Source: Planctomycetota bacterium (GTDB lineage Bacteria > Planctomycetota > Phycisphaerae > Sedimentisphaerales > Anaerobacaceae). From it: a stretch of DNA of 64,000 nucleotides. The notes under the pieces are model-generated. The model made no database searches. It saw only the letters and a program-made list of their open reading frames with translations, and had not been told where the DNA came from. Positions 47,753 through 57,400 of the stretch are shown piece after piece. The DNA is taken from NCBI GenBank assembly GCA_019456145.1, contig VRUL01000001.1, forward strand, positions 248,001-312,000. The letters are read 5' to 3'. The position numbers were made by a program, and so were the translations under genes. Positions within the stretch are counted from its first letter, which is position 1. Each line of letters opens with the position of its first letter.

Positions 47753-49324
47753 ATGCGTACAAACTATTTACTGCTCGTTTGTGTTGTGTTGTTCTCATTG
47801 GTGGCCTTTATTACAAGCGCCGCCATTGCCGAAGAGGATGGCTTTAAACCCATCTTTGACGGCAAGACCCTCAACGGCTGGAAGGCGCTCGACATGAGCC
47901 ACTGGTCGGTTGATGACGGGGCGATTACCGGTCGGTCTACACAGCAGCATCCGCTTAAGTCGAATCAGTTCCTCGTTTGGCAATTTGGCGAGCTGGACGA
48001 CTTTGAATTGAAGCTCAAGTATCGAATCATGGGTACTCCGGGAGCTAACTCCGGCGTCCAGGTCCGTAGCCGTGTTGGCAAAGACGGTCATGTAGCTGGT
48101 TATCAGGCGGACATCGATAAGGCTGGTCAATGGGCCGGCGCACTCTATGACGAGCGAGGCCGCGGAATGCTTGCGAAGCGCGCTCAAAAGACTGTCATCG
48201 ACGTGGACGGCAAAAAGACCAGCACATCGATTGGGGACTCGGCCGCCCTGATGGCCAATATTAACAAAGACGGCTGGAACGAGTACCACATTAAAGCTTT
48301 AGGCAACGCGATTACTCTTTCGATTAACGGTAAGGTTACAGCGCAGGTAGTCGACCAAGACGTGAAGAACAAGGACCGGTCGGGCGTACTGGCGCTGCAG
48401 TTGCACGCCGGGCCGCCAATGGCGGTCCAGTTCAAAGACATTCAACTTAAGAGGTTGAAGATGGCTGAAAGGAAAAAGATAGTTCTCGTCGCCGGCCCAC
48501 GCAGTCACGGCTACGGGGCTCACGAGCATAACGCCGGCTGGCTGATGTTGGCAAAAATGCTCAATGAAAATATGCCTACTATCCAGGCCGTGCTGTACAC
48601 TAACGGCTGGCCAAAGGACCCAACCGCCTTCGACAACGCCGACGCGGTAGCGATGTACTGCGACGGCGGCGGTGGACACGTCGTCATGCGGCATCTTGAG
48701 CAGATGGATAAACTGGCGAAAAAGGGTGTGGGCATAGCCTGTTATCACTATGGCGTTGAGATACCAAAGGGCAGGCCCGGCAACTACTTGCTTGACTGGA
48801 TAGGCGGGTACTTCGAGACCCACTGGTCGGTCAACCCGCACTGGAAGGCCGATTTCAAAAAGCTGCCGAAGCACCAAATAACCCGCGGTGTAAAGCCCTT
48901 CTCGATAGATGACGAGTGGTACTACCACATGCGTTTTGTCAAGAACATGAAGAACGTAACGCCCATACTTACTGCGGTTCCGCCGGAGAACACGCGCAAG
49001 AGAGGCGATGGCCCTCACAGCGGAAATCCCACAGTCCGCGCGCGGGTGGGTATGCCGGAACACGTGGCATGGGCGTACGAGCGACCTGACGGCGGTCGCG
49101 GCTTTGGCTTCACAGGAGGACACTGGCACTGGTCCTGGTCAAACAACGTTTTTCGCAAGCTTGTGCTAAATTCCTTAGTATGGATTACAGGAGCCGAGGT
49201 GCCGCCGAATGGTGTGCCGTCGAAAGCGCCGTCCATCGAGGAGTTGGAAGCGAACCAGGACTATGATCAGCCGGGCAATTGGAACCGAAAAAAGACTCAG
49301 CAGATGATCGACAAGTTCAAATAG
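47753..49324 (+). CDS. Exported DUF1080 (3-keto-glycoside hydrolase-like) plus ThuA fusion
   Basis: 523 residues from ATG 47753, placed by a perfect AGGAGG site; the frame also reads 21 codons further upstream. Signal peptide at about 1-26. A DUF1080 lectin-like domain follows at about 28-235 (FKPIFDGKTLNGWKAL, NSGVQVRSRVG, VQFKDIQLKRL), the fold of recently described 3-keto-disaccharide hydrolases. A ThuA-like domain lies at about 240-520 (KIVLVAGPRSHGYGAHEH, GVGIACYHYGVEI). Each domain is usually a separate protein; fusion suggests sequential action on the same keto sugar. Confidence 0.87.
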   Translation: MRTNYLLLVCVVLFSLVAFITSAAIAEEDGFKPIFDGKTLNGWKALDMSHWSVDDGAITGRSTQQHPLKSNQFLVWQFGELDDFELKLKYRIMGTPGANSGVQVRSRVGKDGHVAGYQADIDKAGQWAGALYDERGRGMLAKRAQKTVIDVDGKKTSTSIGDSAALMANINKDGWNEYHIKALGNAITLSINGKVTAQVVDQDVKNKDRSGVLALQLHAGPPMAVQFKDIQLKRLKMAERKKIVLVAGPRSHGYGAHEHNAGWLMLAKMLNENMPTIQAVLYTNGWPKDPTAFDNADAVAMYCDGGGGHVVMRHLEQMDKLAKKGVGIACYHYGVEIPKGRPGNYLLDWIGGYFETHWSVNPHWKADFKKLPKHQITRGVKPFSIDDEWYYHMRFVKNMKNVTPILTAVPPENTRKRGDGPHSGNPTVRARVGMPEHVAWAYERPDGGRGFGFTGGHWHWSWSNNVFRKLVLNSLVWITGAEVPPNGVPSKAPSIEELEANQDYDQPGNWNRKKTQQMIDKFK

Positions 49325-49660
49325 ATCTCATCTATTCTAACTCGCTGAGCATCACAGATAAGTGTTCGTTTGGGGATCGAGTCTCTGATGGGCTCGACCC
49401 GCTGCTGGGGCGTATTTGCAACTCGTATGAGGTAACCACCACAAGGTAGACAGCCCAAAGTGGTATATTTACAGACAATCCCTACCAAAAAAATCGTTTG
49501 ATTTACGAAAATATTGGTTTGCGCATAGTTTTTTCTATTGCCCAAAGACTTTAATCATCCCCTGGAAATACCATAAGTCCTGCTTGTACAAGAACGTGTC
49601 TCAATGGGGTTTGAAATATAGTAAACTTTTAAATATTTTTGTAAAAAATACAAAAAAGAC

Positions 49661-49691
49661 TTGATATTGTTAGGGGTTATGTTAATATAAT
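49661..49691 (+). promoter_or_regulatory. Possible sigma-70-like promoter for the terminase-type operon
   Basis: TTGATA at 49661-49666 and TATAAT (perfect -10) at 49686-49691, with a spacer of 19 nt, which is longer than ideal. It is about 257 nt before the first gene, leaving a long leader. Confidence 0.35.
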
Positions 49692-49762
49692 AGGTATGTT
49701 TGTTATATATATACACAACTTTAGCATTAAGGCAAGAGAAAGCAGCCAGAGAAGCCCAAAAA

Positions 49763-49805
49763 CGGCTATCGCTGATTGTAATCGTCAGCGGCAAGGAAAT
49801 AGCCG
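49763..49805 (+). other. Nested hairpins in the leader
   Basis: An outer stem CGGCTAT (49763-49769) pairs with ATAGCCG (49799-49805), enclosing CGCTGA/TCAGCG (49770-49775/49785-49790). The stems stack directly on the 5' side. It is placed within the putative leader of the downstream operon. Confidence 0.45.
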
Positions 49806-49947
49806 GCTCGTAATTGACCGCTTCTGTTGAAAGAACATGAGAACTGAAATAAGTAATAAAACAATAAACTGCTTATCGGGGCAAAAACCTCACAGGGGAT
49901 GGCAATTAAAGCAATCCCGGACGAAGGAAAAGTAGCGGGATATATAG

Positions 49948-50397
49948 ATGAAAAAAATTCAGGAAGACACATTGAAAACACCCCTGGAGGTAAAGGACAA
50001 ATATCGCGACAGCGTAGATTTGCTCCGAACCAGGTTAAGTATGCTAACAGGACAAGACAAGCTGTTGATGAAAATGTATTGGGAGAATGGCAATACCTTT
50101 GGGCAAATCAGCAGGTTGGCAGGTATCAATCGATCAAGTATCACACGGAGAATCAATAAACTTACGAAAAGACTCATGGAAGGACAATACATAGATTGTC
50201 TGCGAAACCGTGACAGATTTACCGAACAAGAAATGGACATCGCAGAGGATTACTTTCTTCGCGGGGTATCGATGAAAAATATCACGGTCAAACGTCACTT
50301 GAGCTACTATCAGGTGCGCCGAAGCCTTGAAAGAATCCAACGGATTCTTGCGGCAATAAGGAGTGGGTCCTCGGTATCAAAGAATAACCGGTTATGA
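49948..50397 (+). CDS. Helix-turn-helix (sigma-region-4-like) protein
   Basis: 149 residues, basic. A helix-turn-helix at about 50-76 (TFGQISRLAGINRSSITRRI) resembles sigma region 4 or a phage-type regulator. The C-terminal half (95-140) may hold a second helical bundle. It opens a tight operon (24 nt to the next gene). It is likely a regulator of the operon or a DNA-binding packaging factor. The ribosome site is weak (GGGATATATAG). Confidence 0.7.
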   Translation: MKKIQEDTLKTPLEVKDKYRDSVDLLRTRLSMLTGQDKLLMKMYWENGNTFGQISRLAGINRSSITRRINKLTKRLMEGQYIDCLRNRDRFTEQEMDIAEDYFLRGVSMKNITVKRHLSYYQVRRSLERIQRILAAIRSGSSVSKNNRL

Positions 50398-50421
50398 TTA
50401 TTAAGAATCGAGACACAATTT

Positions 50422-51066
50422 ATGTCGACATACAATATTTCAAAAAGTTTTCGCTGGCACGGGCATCTAACTGATAAGGTTGTGCAGGTGTGCAGGATGT
50501 TCGGCCTGACGGCTGACAGACTCACCGAAAGATGTGTCATTGACAACTGCAGGTTGGAAATAAATGATGGTGACATCTTATATATCACAGGACCGTCAGG
50601 GGCCGGCAAAAGCGTTCTGTTAAGAGAATTGGAAAAAGCGACCCCGGCCCCGGACAGGATGAACCTTAATGAAATAAAACTGCCGGGCGATAAAACATTA
50701 ATCGACTGCATTGACGCCGATTGCCTGACCAGCCTTAGAATCCTCAGCACCGCAGGGCTAAACGATGTTTTCTGTGTTCTCAATCAGCCGGCCAATCTTA
50801 GCCAGGGCCAAAAATACAGGTTCCGTCTGGCAATGGCAATGGCAGCGGGAAAGAAATTCGTTTTCGCCGATGAATTTTGCTCTGAGTTGGATAGAATTAC
50901 CGCTGCAGTAATTTCATATAACATACGTAAGTTCGCAAAGAAAACCGGAACGACGTTTATTTTGGCTTCAAGCCACGATGACATACTGCTCGATTTGGCT
51001 CCGGACGTTCTGGTCATAAAAGAATTGTCCGCCCAAACACAGGTTATCTATAAAAAAAGAATCTAA
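50422..51066 (+). CDS. ABC-type ATPase (COG2401-like, no membrane partner)
   Basis: 214 residues. Walker A GPSGAGKS at 57-64 (Lys63), signature LSQGQ at 126-130, Walker B FVFADE with D150/E151, and a switch His at 185 (SSHDD). There is no transmembrane partner, so it is not a transporter. The next gene is a GNAT-like protein 2 nt downstream. In COG2401 these two parts form one protein (ABC-type ATPase fused to a predicted acetyltransferase), so this is probably the split form. Its biochemical role is undescribed. Confidence 0.8.
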   Translation: MSTYNISKSFRWHGHLTDKVVQVCRMFGLTADRLTERCVIDNCRLEINDGDILYITGPSGAGKSVLLRELEKATPAPDRMNLNEIKLPGDKTLIDCIDADCLTSLRILSTAGLNDVFCVLNQPANLSQGQKYRFRLAMAMAAGKKFVFADEFCSELDRITAAVISYNIRKFAKKTGTTFILASSHDDILLDLAPDVLVIKELSAQTQVIYKKRI

Positions 51067-51068
51067 AA

Positions 51069-51806
51069 ATGCGAAGATGTTCTGTATGTAAAAAAATGCG
51101 AATTGTCCCCGGCAATCGTGATGACTACGAAAAGCTGGCACATTATCACTACCGTGACAGTAAACTGGGAGCATTCGTGAGGATTTTTGCCTTAAAAGGT
51201 ATTCCTACTTTGGGTATGCGCCGGCAAACCGTGGGAGTTATCGTCTATAAAATGCCGACTCCGGGAGCAGAGCTTCGAAATGTCGCCACAGGTGGTTTAT
51301 TTACCGGCTTCGATAAGTCCACGCAATTAGTGCTTCTTAATAAAAACGTCCGCTGCATCAACCGGCTCATTATCGATCCGAGATTTCGCTCTCTTGGCCT
51401 GGCGAGCCGATTAGTGCGCGAGACGATGCCAAAAATCAATGTTCACATCATCGAGGCGATGGCCGTGATGGGATTAGTTAATCCGTTCTTTGAAAAAGCG
51501 GGGATGAAGGCTTTTACGGCAAAGATACAGGCGCGGTGTGTCCGACTTGTCGAGGCCCTTAGTATGGTCGGGATAGAAAGGCAAGAGCTAATTGACCCAC
51601 AGAAAGTGCAAAGAGAACTCGACCGGCTGCCAGCGGCGAGTGCCGATTTTATTGAGCTTGAGATTTATCGGTTCCTGCAAAGCTATGGCTCCCACCGCTA
51701 TAGCCAGGCGGGCCTGGAGCGAACGAGATACGTATTGAGCAAGCTTACTGCAAGGCCGGTCTATTACATCTGGTTTAATCCGAAATTGAAGTTACGGACA
51801 AGTTAA
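51069..51806 (+). CDS. GNAT-like acetyltransferase-type partner of the ATPase
   Basis: 245 residues. An N-terminal CxxC (C4/C7) leads into a GNAT-like region: RLIIDPRFRSLGLASRLV at about 99-116 (the acetyl-CoA loop R-x-x-G-x-A), then NPFFEKAGMKAF. The C-terminal 80 residues are helical. It starts 2 nt after the ATPase stop. Together they correspond to the two halves of a COG2401 protein. Substrate unknown. Confidence 0.7.
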   Translation: MRRCSVCKKMRIVPGNRDDYEKLAHYHYRDSKLGAFVRIFALKGIPTLGMRRQTVGVIVYKMPTPGAELRNVATGGLFTGFDKSTQLVLLNKNVRCINRLIIDPRFRSLGLASRLVRETMPKINVHIIEAMAVMGLVNPFFEKAGMKAFTAKIQARCVRLVEALSMVGIERQELIDPQKVQRELDRLPAASADFIELEIYRFLQSYGSHRYSQAGLERTRYVLSKLTARPVYYIWFNPKLKLRTS

Positions 51807-51820
51807 AGGGTAAGACGAAC

Positions 51821-52462
51821 ATGACAAATTCAATTCAGTCAATCGCATTGAATAAACTCGAATTTCACCCTGATAATCCCAACAAGCAGAGCAAAGTAAA
51901 TTTTGCAAAGCTGGTTCGCAATATAGAGCGGACCGGCAGATACGAGCCATTGATAGTCCGGCCTTGTTTGAAGAAGGCAGGCTGTTTTCAGATAATCAAC
52001 GGCCATCACCGCTGTCAAGCCATGGCCAGGCTCGGCTACGAAACCGCTGATTGCATTATATGGGACATCAATGACGAGGAGACGGACATATTGCTCACAA
52101 CGCTCAATCGCCTTGGCGGCTCAGACCAATTAGACAAAAAGCTAAAGCTGCTGAAACGGCTGAACAAAAAGTATGAGTCACGTGAGCTTGCAAAACTCTT
52201 GCCGCAAACGGCGAAGCAGATTGAACGGCTCACCAATCTAAAAAGACCAGGCACACCGGCAAAGATGAACCCAAAGTGCTTTGCGAATCCGCTGGTGTTC
52301 TTCGTGAACGATACACAGCAACAACAAATAGACAAAGCGCTGTCGCTGGTCGAAGAGCCAAAAGCCAAAATGACAAAGGCCGAAAAACGAGCGGCAGCGC
52401 TGACACGTATAGCTGGATATTTTTTTAACCATTCAAAAATCAAATTGGAGACTTACAAATAA
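51821..52462 (+). CDS. ParB N-terminal domain (ParB/Srx-like) protein
   Basis: 213 residues. Residues 5-82 form a ParB/sulfiredoxin-type domain: LNKLEFHPDNPNKQS, then RTGRYEPLIVRP, then INGHHR at 59-64, then a strand TADCIIWD. The usual GxRR or GERR motif reads GHHR, as in some phage ParB-like ATPases or CTPases. The remaining helices 100-200 show no classic ParB HTH. It stands in an operon with terminase-type genes, where ParB-like proteins commonly occur in phages. Confidence 0.78.
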   Translation: MTNSIQSIALNKLEFHPDNPNKQSKVNFAKLVRNIERTGRYEPLIVRPCLKKAGCFQIINGHHRCQAMARLGYETADCIIWDINDEETDILLTTLNRLGGSDQLDKKLKLLKRLNKKYESRELAKLLPQTAKQIERLTNLKRPGTPAKMNPKCFANPLVFFVNDTQQQQIDKALSLVEEPKAKMTKAEKRAAALTRIAGYFFNHSKIKLETYK

Positions 52463-52890
52463 TGGCGCAGAGAAAGAAACTCAGCAAAAAGCAGCTTTCC
52501 GTGATGGACAATATGTTCACCGGTGAGCTTGACGAGCAGGCGGTTCTGGACAGGCACAAGGTAAGCAGAAACGTCTATAGCAGATGGCTGGCTGACGGGC
52601 TTTTTGTTACCGAGTTTGACCGCAGAATAATGTCAGCTCATCGTCAAAGTGCCGCTTTAATCGCAAGATACGCTCCGCTGGCGGCGGCCAAGCTCGTGCA
52701 TCTCACCGAATCCGAAAAGGAGGAGACCGCCCGTAAGGCCTGCCTGGATATTATTTCTTTGCAGGCACTTTTAGATAAAAGGATAGCCCAGCCGAGCCAA
52801 TCCCAGACCACTGAAACACAGCCGCAACAGCAGTTAACAGAACAGGCCGCAAGCAGATTGTTGGCTGCTTTGGCCCAGGAAGAGCAATAG
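52462..52890 (+). CDS. Terminase small subunit-like protein
   Basis: 142 residues. It starts with an ATG overlapping the parB-like stop (TAATG). The N-terminus LSKKQLSVMDNMFTGELDEQ and the HTH-like AVLDRHKVSRNVYSRWLADG resemble phage small-terminase DNA-recognition domains. A helical middle leads to a Gln-rich tail (QSQTTETQPQQQ). The large subunit is 5 kb further downstream, after two unrelated genes. The assignment rests on the HTH and the context. Confidence 0.6.
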   Translation: MAQRKKLSKKQLSVMDNMFTGELDEQAVLDRHKVSRNVYSRWLADGLFVTEFDRRIMSAHRQSAALIARYAPLAAAKLVHLTESEKEETARKACLDIISLQALLDKRIAQPSQSQTTETQPQQQLTEQAASRLLAALAQEEQ

Positions 52891-52992
52891 ACTCTAAATA
52901 AATGTTTGAATTTAGCAGGTTAATCAATATAATTACAGCGGATGAGGACTTATGAAAACAAACATATTTAGCATTAACAGGGAGGAAAAAAT

Positions 52993-54387
52993 ATGAGGTC
53001 CCTTGGTAGTACACGACGCAATTTGCTGAAGGCGGCAGGCCTGGGAGCGGCTGCGATGGCAATGCCGAAATGGCTGTCAGCCGGCGAAAAAAAACAGGCC
53101 CGTAAGCCGAATATCGTCCTGATTCTGGCCGACGACCTTGGTTATGGCGACCTGTCGAGCTATGGGGCAAAAGACCTGAAAACTCCGCACATCGACAACC
53201 TGGTTGCAAAGGGTATGCGGTTTGATAACTTCTACGCCAACTGCCCCGTCTGCTCGCCGACCCGGGCGTCGCTGCTGACCGGCAGATACCCTGACCTGGT
53301 CGGTGTGCCGGGAGTGATCCGAACGCATCTAAGAAATAACTGGGGCTATCTTGCACCGCAAGCCGTTTTGCTGCCAAAGCTGCTCAATCGGGCCGGCTAT
53401 CATACCGCCATCGTAGGCAAATGGCACCTCGGATTGGAGTCACCAAATGTCCCCAACGAGCGGGGCTTCGACCATTTCCACGGCTACCTCGGTGACATGA
53501 TGGACGACTATTATAACCATCGTCGTCACGGCATCAATTACATGCGGCTACACGGCAAAGAAATCAACCCCAAAGGCCACGCAACCGATCTATTCTCGCA
53601 ATGGGCGATAGACTATATCAAAGACCGTTTCAGGTTGGAGCAGCCGTTCTTTCTGTACCTTGCTTATAATGCGCCGCACACGCCGATCCAGCCACCAAAG
53701 GATTGGTTCAATAAGGTAAAAAAACGTGAAAAGAATATCAGTGACAAACGAGCTAAACTCACAGCCCTGATTGAGCACATGGATGATGGCATTGGCAAGG
53801 TGATTGCATTGCTCAAAGACAATGGTTTGGACAAAAATACGCTTATAATCTTTACATCTGATAACGGCGGGCAGTTGAACGTGGGAGCAAATAATGGCCC
53901 GCTGCGAGCCGGCAAGCAGGATATGTATGAAGGCGGTATCCGGGTGCCGATGTGTGCGGTCTGGCCGGGGAAGATAAAAGCCGGCTCACGCAGCGACCGC
54001 GTCGCCTTGACTATGGACCTGTTCCCGACGATTTGTGAGGCGGTCGGTGCTTCTCTGGATTATGAAATTGACGGCCGTAGCATCCTGTGGGCATTGCTCG
54101 GTAAAAGCCAGCCCGCTGAAGAACGTTATCTATTCTGGGTGCGCCGCGAAGGCGGCGGTTACGGTGGGCGAGCTTATTATGCCGCGCGCTACGGCGACTT
54201 TAAACTCGTGCAGAACAGCCCGTTCGAACCGCTGCAGCTTTACAACCTAAAAGACGACCCGAAGGAACAAAATCCGCTGGAAAGAAGAAATCCAATGTAT
54301 AATAAACTTTTCACCGCACTGCGCAACCACATCATCGAGGCCGGCGCCGTGCCCTGGGAGAAATACCCCGTAAAACTGAGTAGCTAA
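52993..54387 (+). CDS. Tat-exported sulfatase
   Basis: 464 residues. Tat signal STRRNLLKAAG. Metal ligands D47/D48 (LADDLGYGD). The formylglycine site is CSPTR with Cys87, so it belongs to the Cys-type sulfatases that need FGE or anSME. Later motifs include VGKWHLG, HTPIQPP and FTSDNGGQLN. It removes sulfate esters from a polysaccharide. AGGGAGGAAAAAAT lies before the start. It lies between the small- and large-terminase-like genes, and its partner is the next gene. Confidence 0.92.
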   Translation: MRSLGSTRRNLLKAAGLGAAAMAMPKWLSAGEKKQARKPNIVLILADDLGYGDLSSYGAKDLKTPHIDNLVAKGMRFDNFYANCPVCSPTRASLLTGRYPDLVGVPGVIRTHLRNNWGYLAPQAVLLPKLLNRAGYHTAIVGKWHLGLESPNVPNERGFDHFHGYLGDMMDDYYNHRRHGINYMRLHGKEINPKGHATDLFSQWAIDYIKDRFRLEQPFFLYLAYNAPHTPIQPPKDWFNKVKKREKNISDKRAKLTALIEHMDDGIGKVIALLKDNGLDKNTLIIFTSDNGGQLNVGANNGPLRAGKQDMYEGGIRVPMCAVWPGKIKAGSRSDRVALTMDLFPTICEAVGASLDYEIDGRSILWALLGKSQPAEERYLFWVRREGGGYGGRAYYAARYGDFKLVQNSPFEPLQLYNLKDDPKEQNPLERRNPMYNKLFTALRNHIIEAGAVPWEKYPVKLSS

Positions 54388-54405
54388 TCCGGAATTCAAG
54401 AGGTA

Positions 54406-57400
54406 ATGATAAAAATGAAGAAAAGAAAACACATATTGAATAGCTTGTTGTTTGTGGTTCTGTTGTACTCGATTGTTTCAACTGCTTCGGCGGACACCGT
54501 CCTGCTCGAAGCCGAGAGCTTTGAGGACCTTGGCGGTTGGGTTATTGACCAGCAGTTCATGGACCAGATGGGCTCACCTTATCTATTGGCCCACGGTTTA
54601 GGGGAGCAGGTAAATGACGCTGTCACAAAAGTTCGGTTTCCTGCGACCGGCAAATATCGCGTCTGGGTCCGCTCTCGCGACTGGGTCGCTCCATGGAAAG
54701 CTCCCGGCGCACCGGGCAGGTTCCAGTTGCTCATCGAAGGCAGACCGCTCGAAACTGTCTTTGGCGCCGAGGGAGCCGACTGGCATTGGCAGGACGGCGG
54801 AACGGTCGAGATAACGAAAAAGCAAGCTAAAATCAAACTGCACGACTTGACCGGTTTCGAGGGTCGATGCGACGCCATCGTGTTCACAACCGATACGAAC
54901 TTCAAACCACCAAATCAAGGGCAAGGCCTAAACAGGTTTCGACGAAAATTGCTTGGCTTGCCCGATGCACCAGAAGATGCGGGCCGATATGATCTGGTTG
55001 TGGTCGGTGGCGGCATAGCGGGTACCTGTACAGCCGTATCAGCAGCCAGACTCGGGCTGCAAGTAGCGCTGATACAGAATCGGCCTGTACTCGGCGGCAA
55101 CAATAGTTCGGAGGTTCGCGTCCATCTAAACGGAAAGATTAACCTTCCGCCGTATCCTGCGCTGGGCAACGTAGTCAAAGAACTCGATTCCGGAAAGCGC
55201 GGCAATGCTCAGCCTGCTTCGAACTACGATGACCAAAAGAAGCTGCGAGTTGTACAGGCAGAGAAAAACATTCGCCTCTTTCTAAATACACACGCCTATA
55301 AGGTTGAGAAAAAAGGCAGCCGCATCACCGCCATCTTTGCCAAAAATTTAATAACAGGTAAGGAGCTGCGATTTGCTGCTCCGTTGTTTGCCGACTGCAC
55401 CGGCGATGGTACTATCGGCTTCCTTGCCGGCGCCGATTATCGCTATGGGCGTGAAGGCCGTGCCCAGACCGCAGAGTCACTGGCGCCTAAAGAGCCTGAC
55501 AAAATGACAATGGGCGCCTCGGTGCAATGGTACACTGAAAAAACCGACGAATCCTCCACTTTTCCGGATTGTCCCTGGGCGCTGCAATTCAACGAAGAAA
55601 GCTGCCAGCGTTTAACCCGGGGAGATTGGGATTGGGAAACCGGTCTCAACCGCGACCAGATAACCGAATTTGAGTCCATTCGTGACCATGCCCTTCGCGC
55701 CGTCTATGGCAACTGGGCGTTTCTAAAGAACTCCAGCGGCGATAAGGTCAAATACGAAAAACTCAAACTTTCCTGGGTCGCCTATATTGCCGGCAAGCGC
55801 GAATCCCGCCGATTGCTCGGCGATGTCATATTGCAGCAGCAGGACATCCAGCAGAAAAAAGAGTTTCCCGATGCCTTTGTCACGACTACCTGGACAATCG
55901 ACCTTCACTATCCCGCCCCGGAGAACACTAAACACTTCCCCGGTCAGGAGTTCAGAACAATCGCCAAGTTTACTCGCATCGACCCGTATCCGATTCCTTA
56001 TCGCTGCCTATATTCACGCAATGTCAACAACCTGATGATGGCGGGGCGCTGCATCAGCGTTACCCACGTCGCGTTGGGCACAGTCCGTGTGATGCGGACG
56101 TGTGGCATGATGGGCGAGGTCATTGGTATGGCCGCTTCGCTTTGTAACAAGCACAATACTGATCCTCGTGGCGTCTATCAGCGTTACTTGACCGAACTCA
56201 AAGAATTGGCTAAACGCGGCGTTGGCAAATCAGACATGGCAAGCGACGATGCTTTCAGGCAAGCGATGGAGAATGGGCAGCTTGCCAACGAGGGATTTAT
56301 ACGCTGTCGAAATTTCGTCAAAGGCTGGCTTAAGCATGCCGACCCTGCGACAGGCTTGATTCCCAGAAACCTCAACAGGAACAAGGACATCTGGAACGCA
56401 CAGGACAGCGCCGCGGATAACTACCCCTTTATGGTGCTTACCGCAGCGGTCACAGACCGTCCCATGTTCGATGGGCGAATGCTCGATATGCTTGGCACCG
56501 AGATAAAGCTTACCTCCCGCATCGGGAACCTGCCGGACACATACTCATTTTCCAAAAAGAATTTTCAGTCCGCACAACCCGATATAGGCCGCATCATCTT
56601 CGGCTCGTCGGAATATATCAAAGACGGCCTGCTGCCGCTTACCGAATGGCTCGGCCCAAGCCCCTGGTGCGACCGTATGATCGGCATCCTTGATGATATA
56701 TGGAAGCACGCCCCAGTTGATACCAGGTACGGCAAAATCCCGTCCACCAGCCAGGAAATAAACGGCGAGATGCTCCAGGTGCTTTCCCGTATCTACTGGA
56801 TGACCGGTGACAGGAAATATCTCGAATATGCTATTCGCCTCGGCGACTACTACCTCCTGGACGAACACCATCCCACTAAAAACGCGCAGAGACTTTCGCT
56901 TGACGACCACGGCTGCGAGATAATCTCAGGGCTCTGTGAACTCTATGCCATGGTCAACTTTGCCCGCCCGGAGAAAAAGCGCGCCTATCAGGAACCCATC
57001 CACGAAATGCTCGACCGTATTCTGGAGATTGGCCGACATGAGCATGGTCTGTTCTATAACCGGATTAATCCCCAGACCGGTGAGCACGCCGGCGACCTCA
57101 CCGACAATTGGGGCTACGACCTAAACGGTTTCTACACTGTCTATCTGATTGACAAGACCGAATCCTATCGCCAGGCCGTACGATATGCCCTCGGCAACCT
57201 CACTCAATATTATAGCGACTACAAATGGGAAGGTGGCGGTGCCGACGGCTACGCCGATTCCATCGAAGGCGCCATCAATCTCTACAACCGCGAACCAATA
57301 CGCTCAGCCGAAAAATGGCTGGACTATTCAACAAAGCTGATGTGGAAAATTCAAAAACCGGATGGCATCGTCGAGGGATGGCACGGCGACGGCAACTTCG

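Larger units (their letters stand above)
49325..49947. other. Intergenic region before the terminase-type operon
   Basis: AT-rich after 49600. A hairpin GGGaTCGAG/CTCGACCC lies at about 49373-49400. It also contains the promoter candidate at 49661-49691 and the nested hairpins at 49763-49805 listed separately. No gene is supported. Confidence 0.4.
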
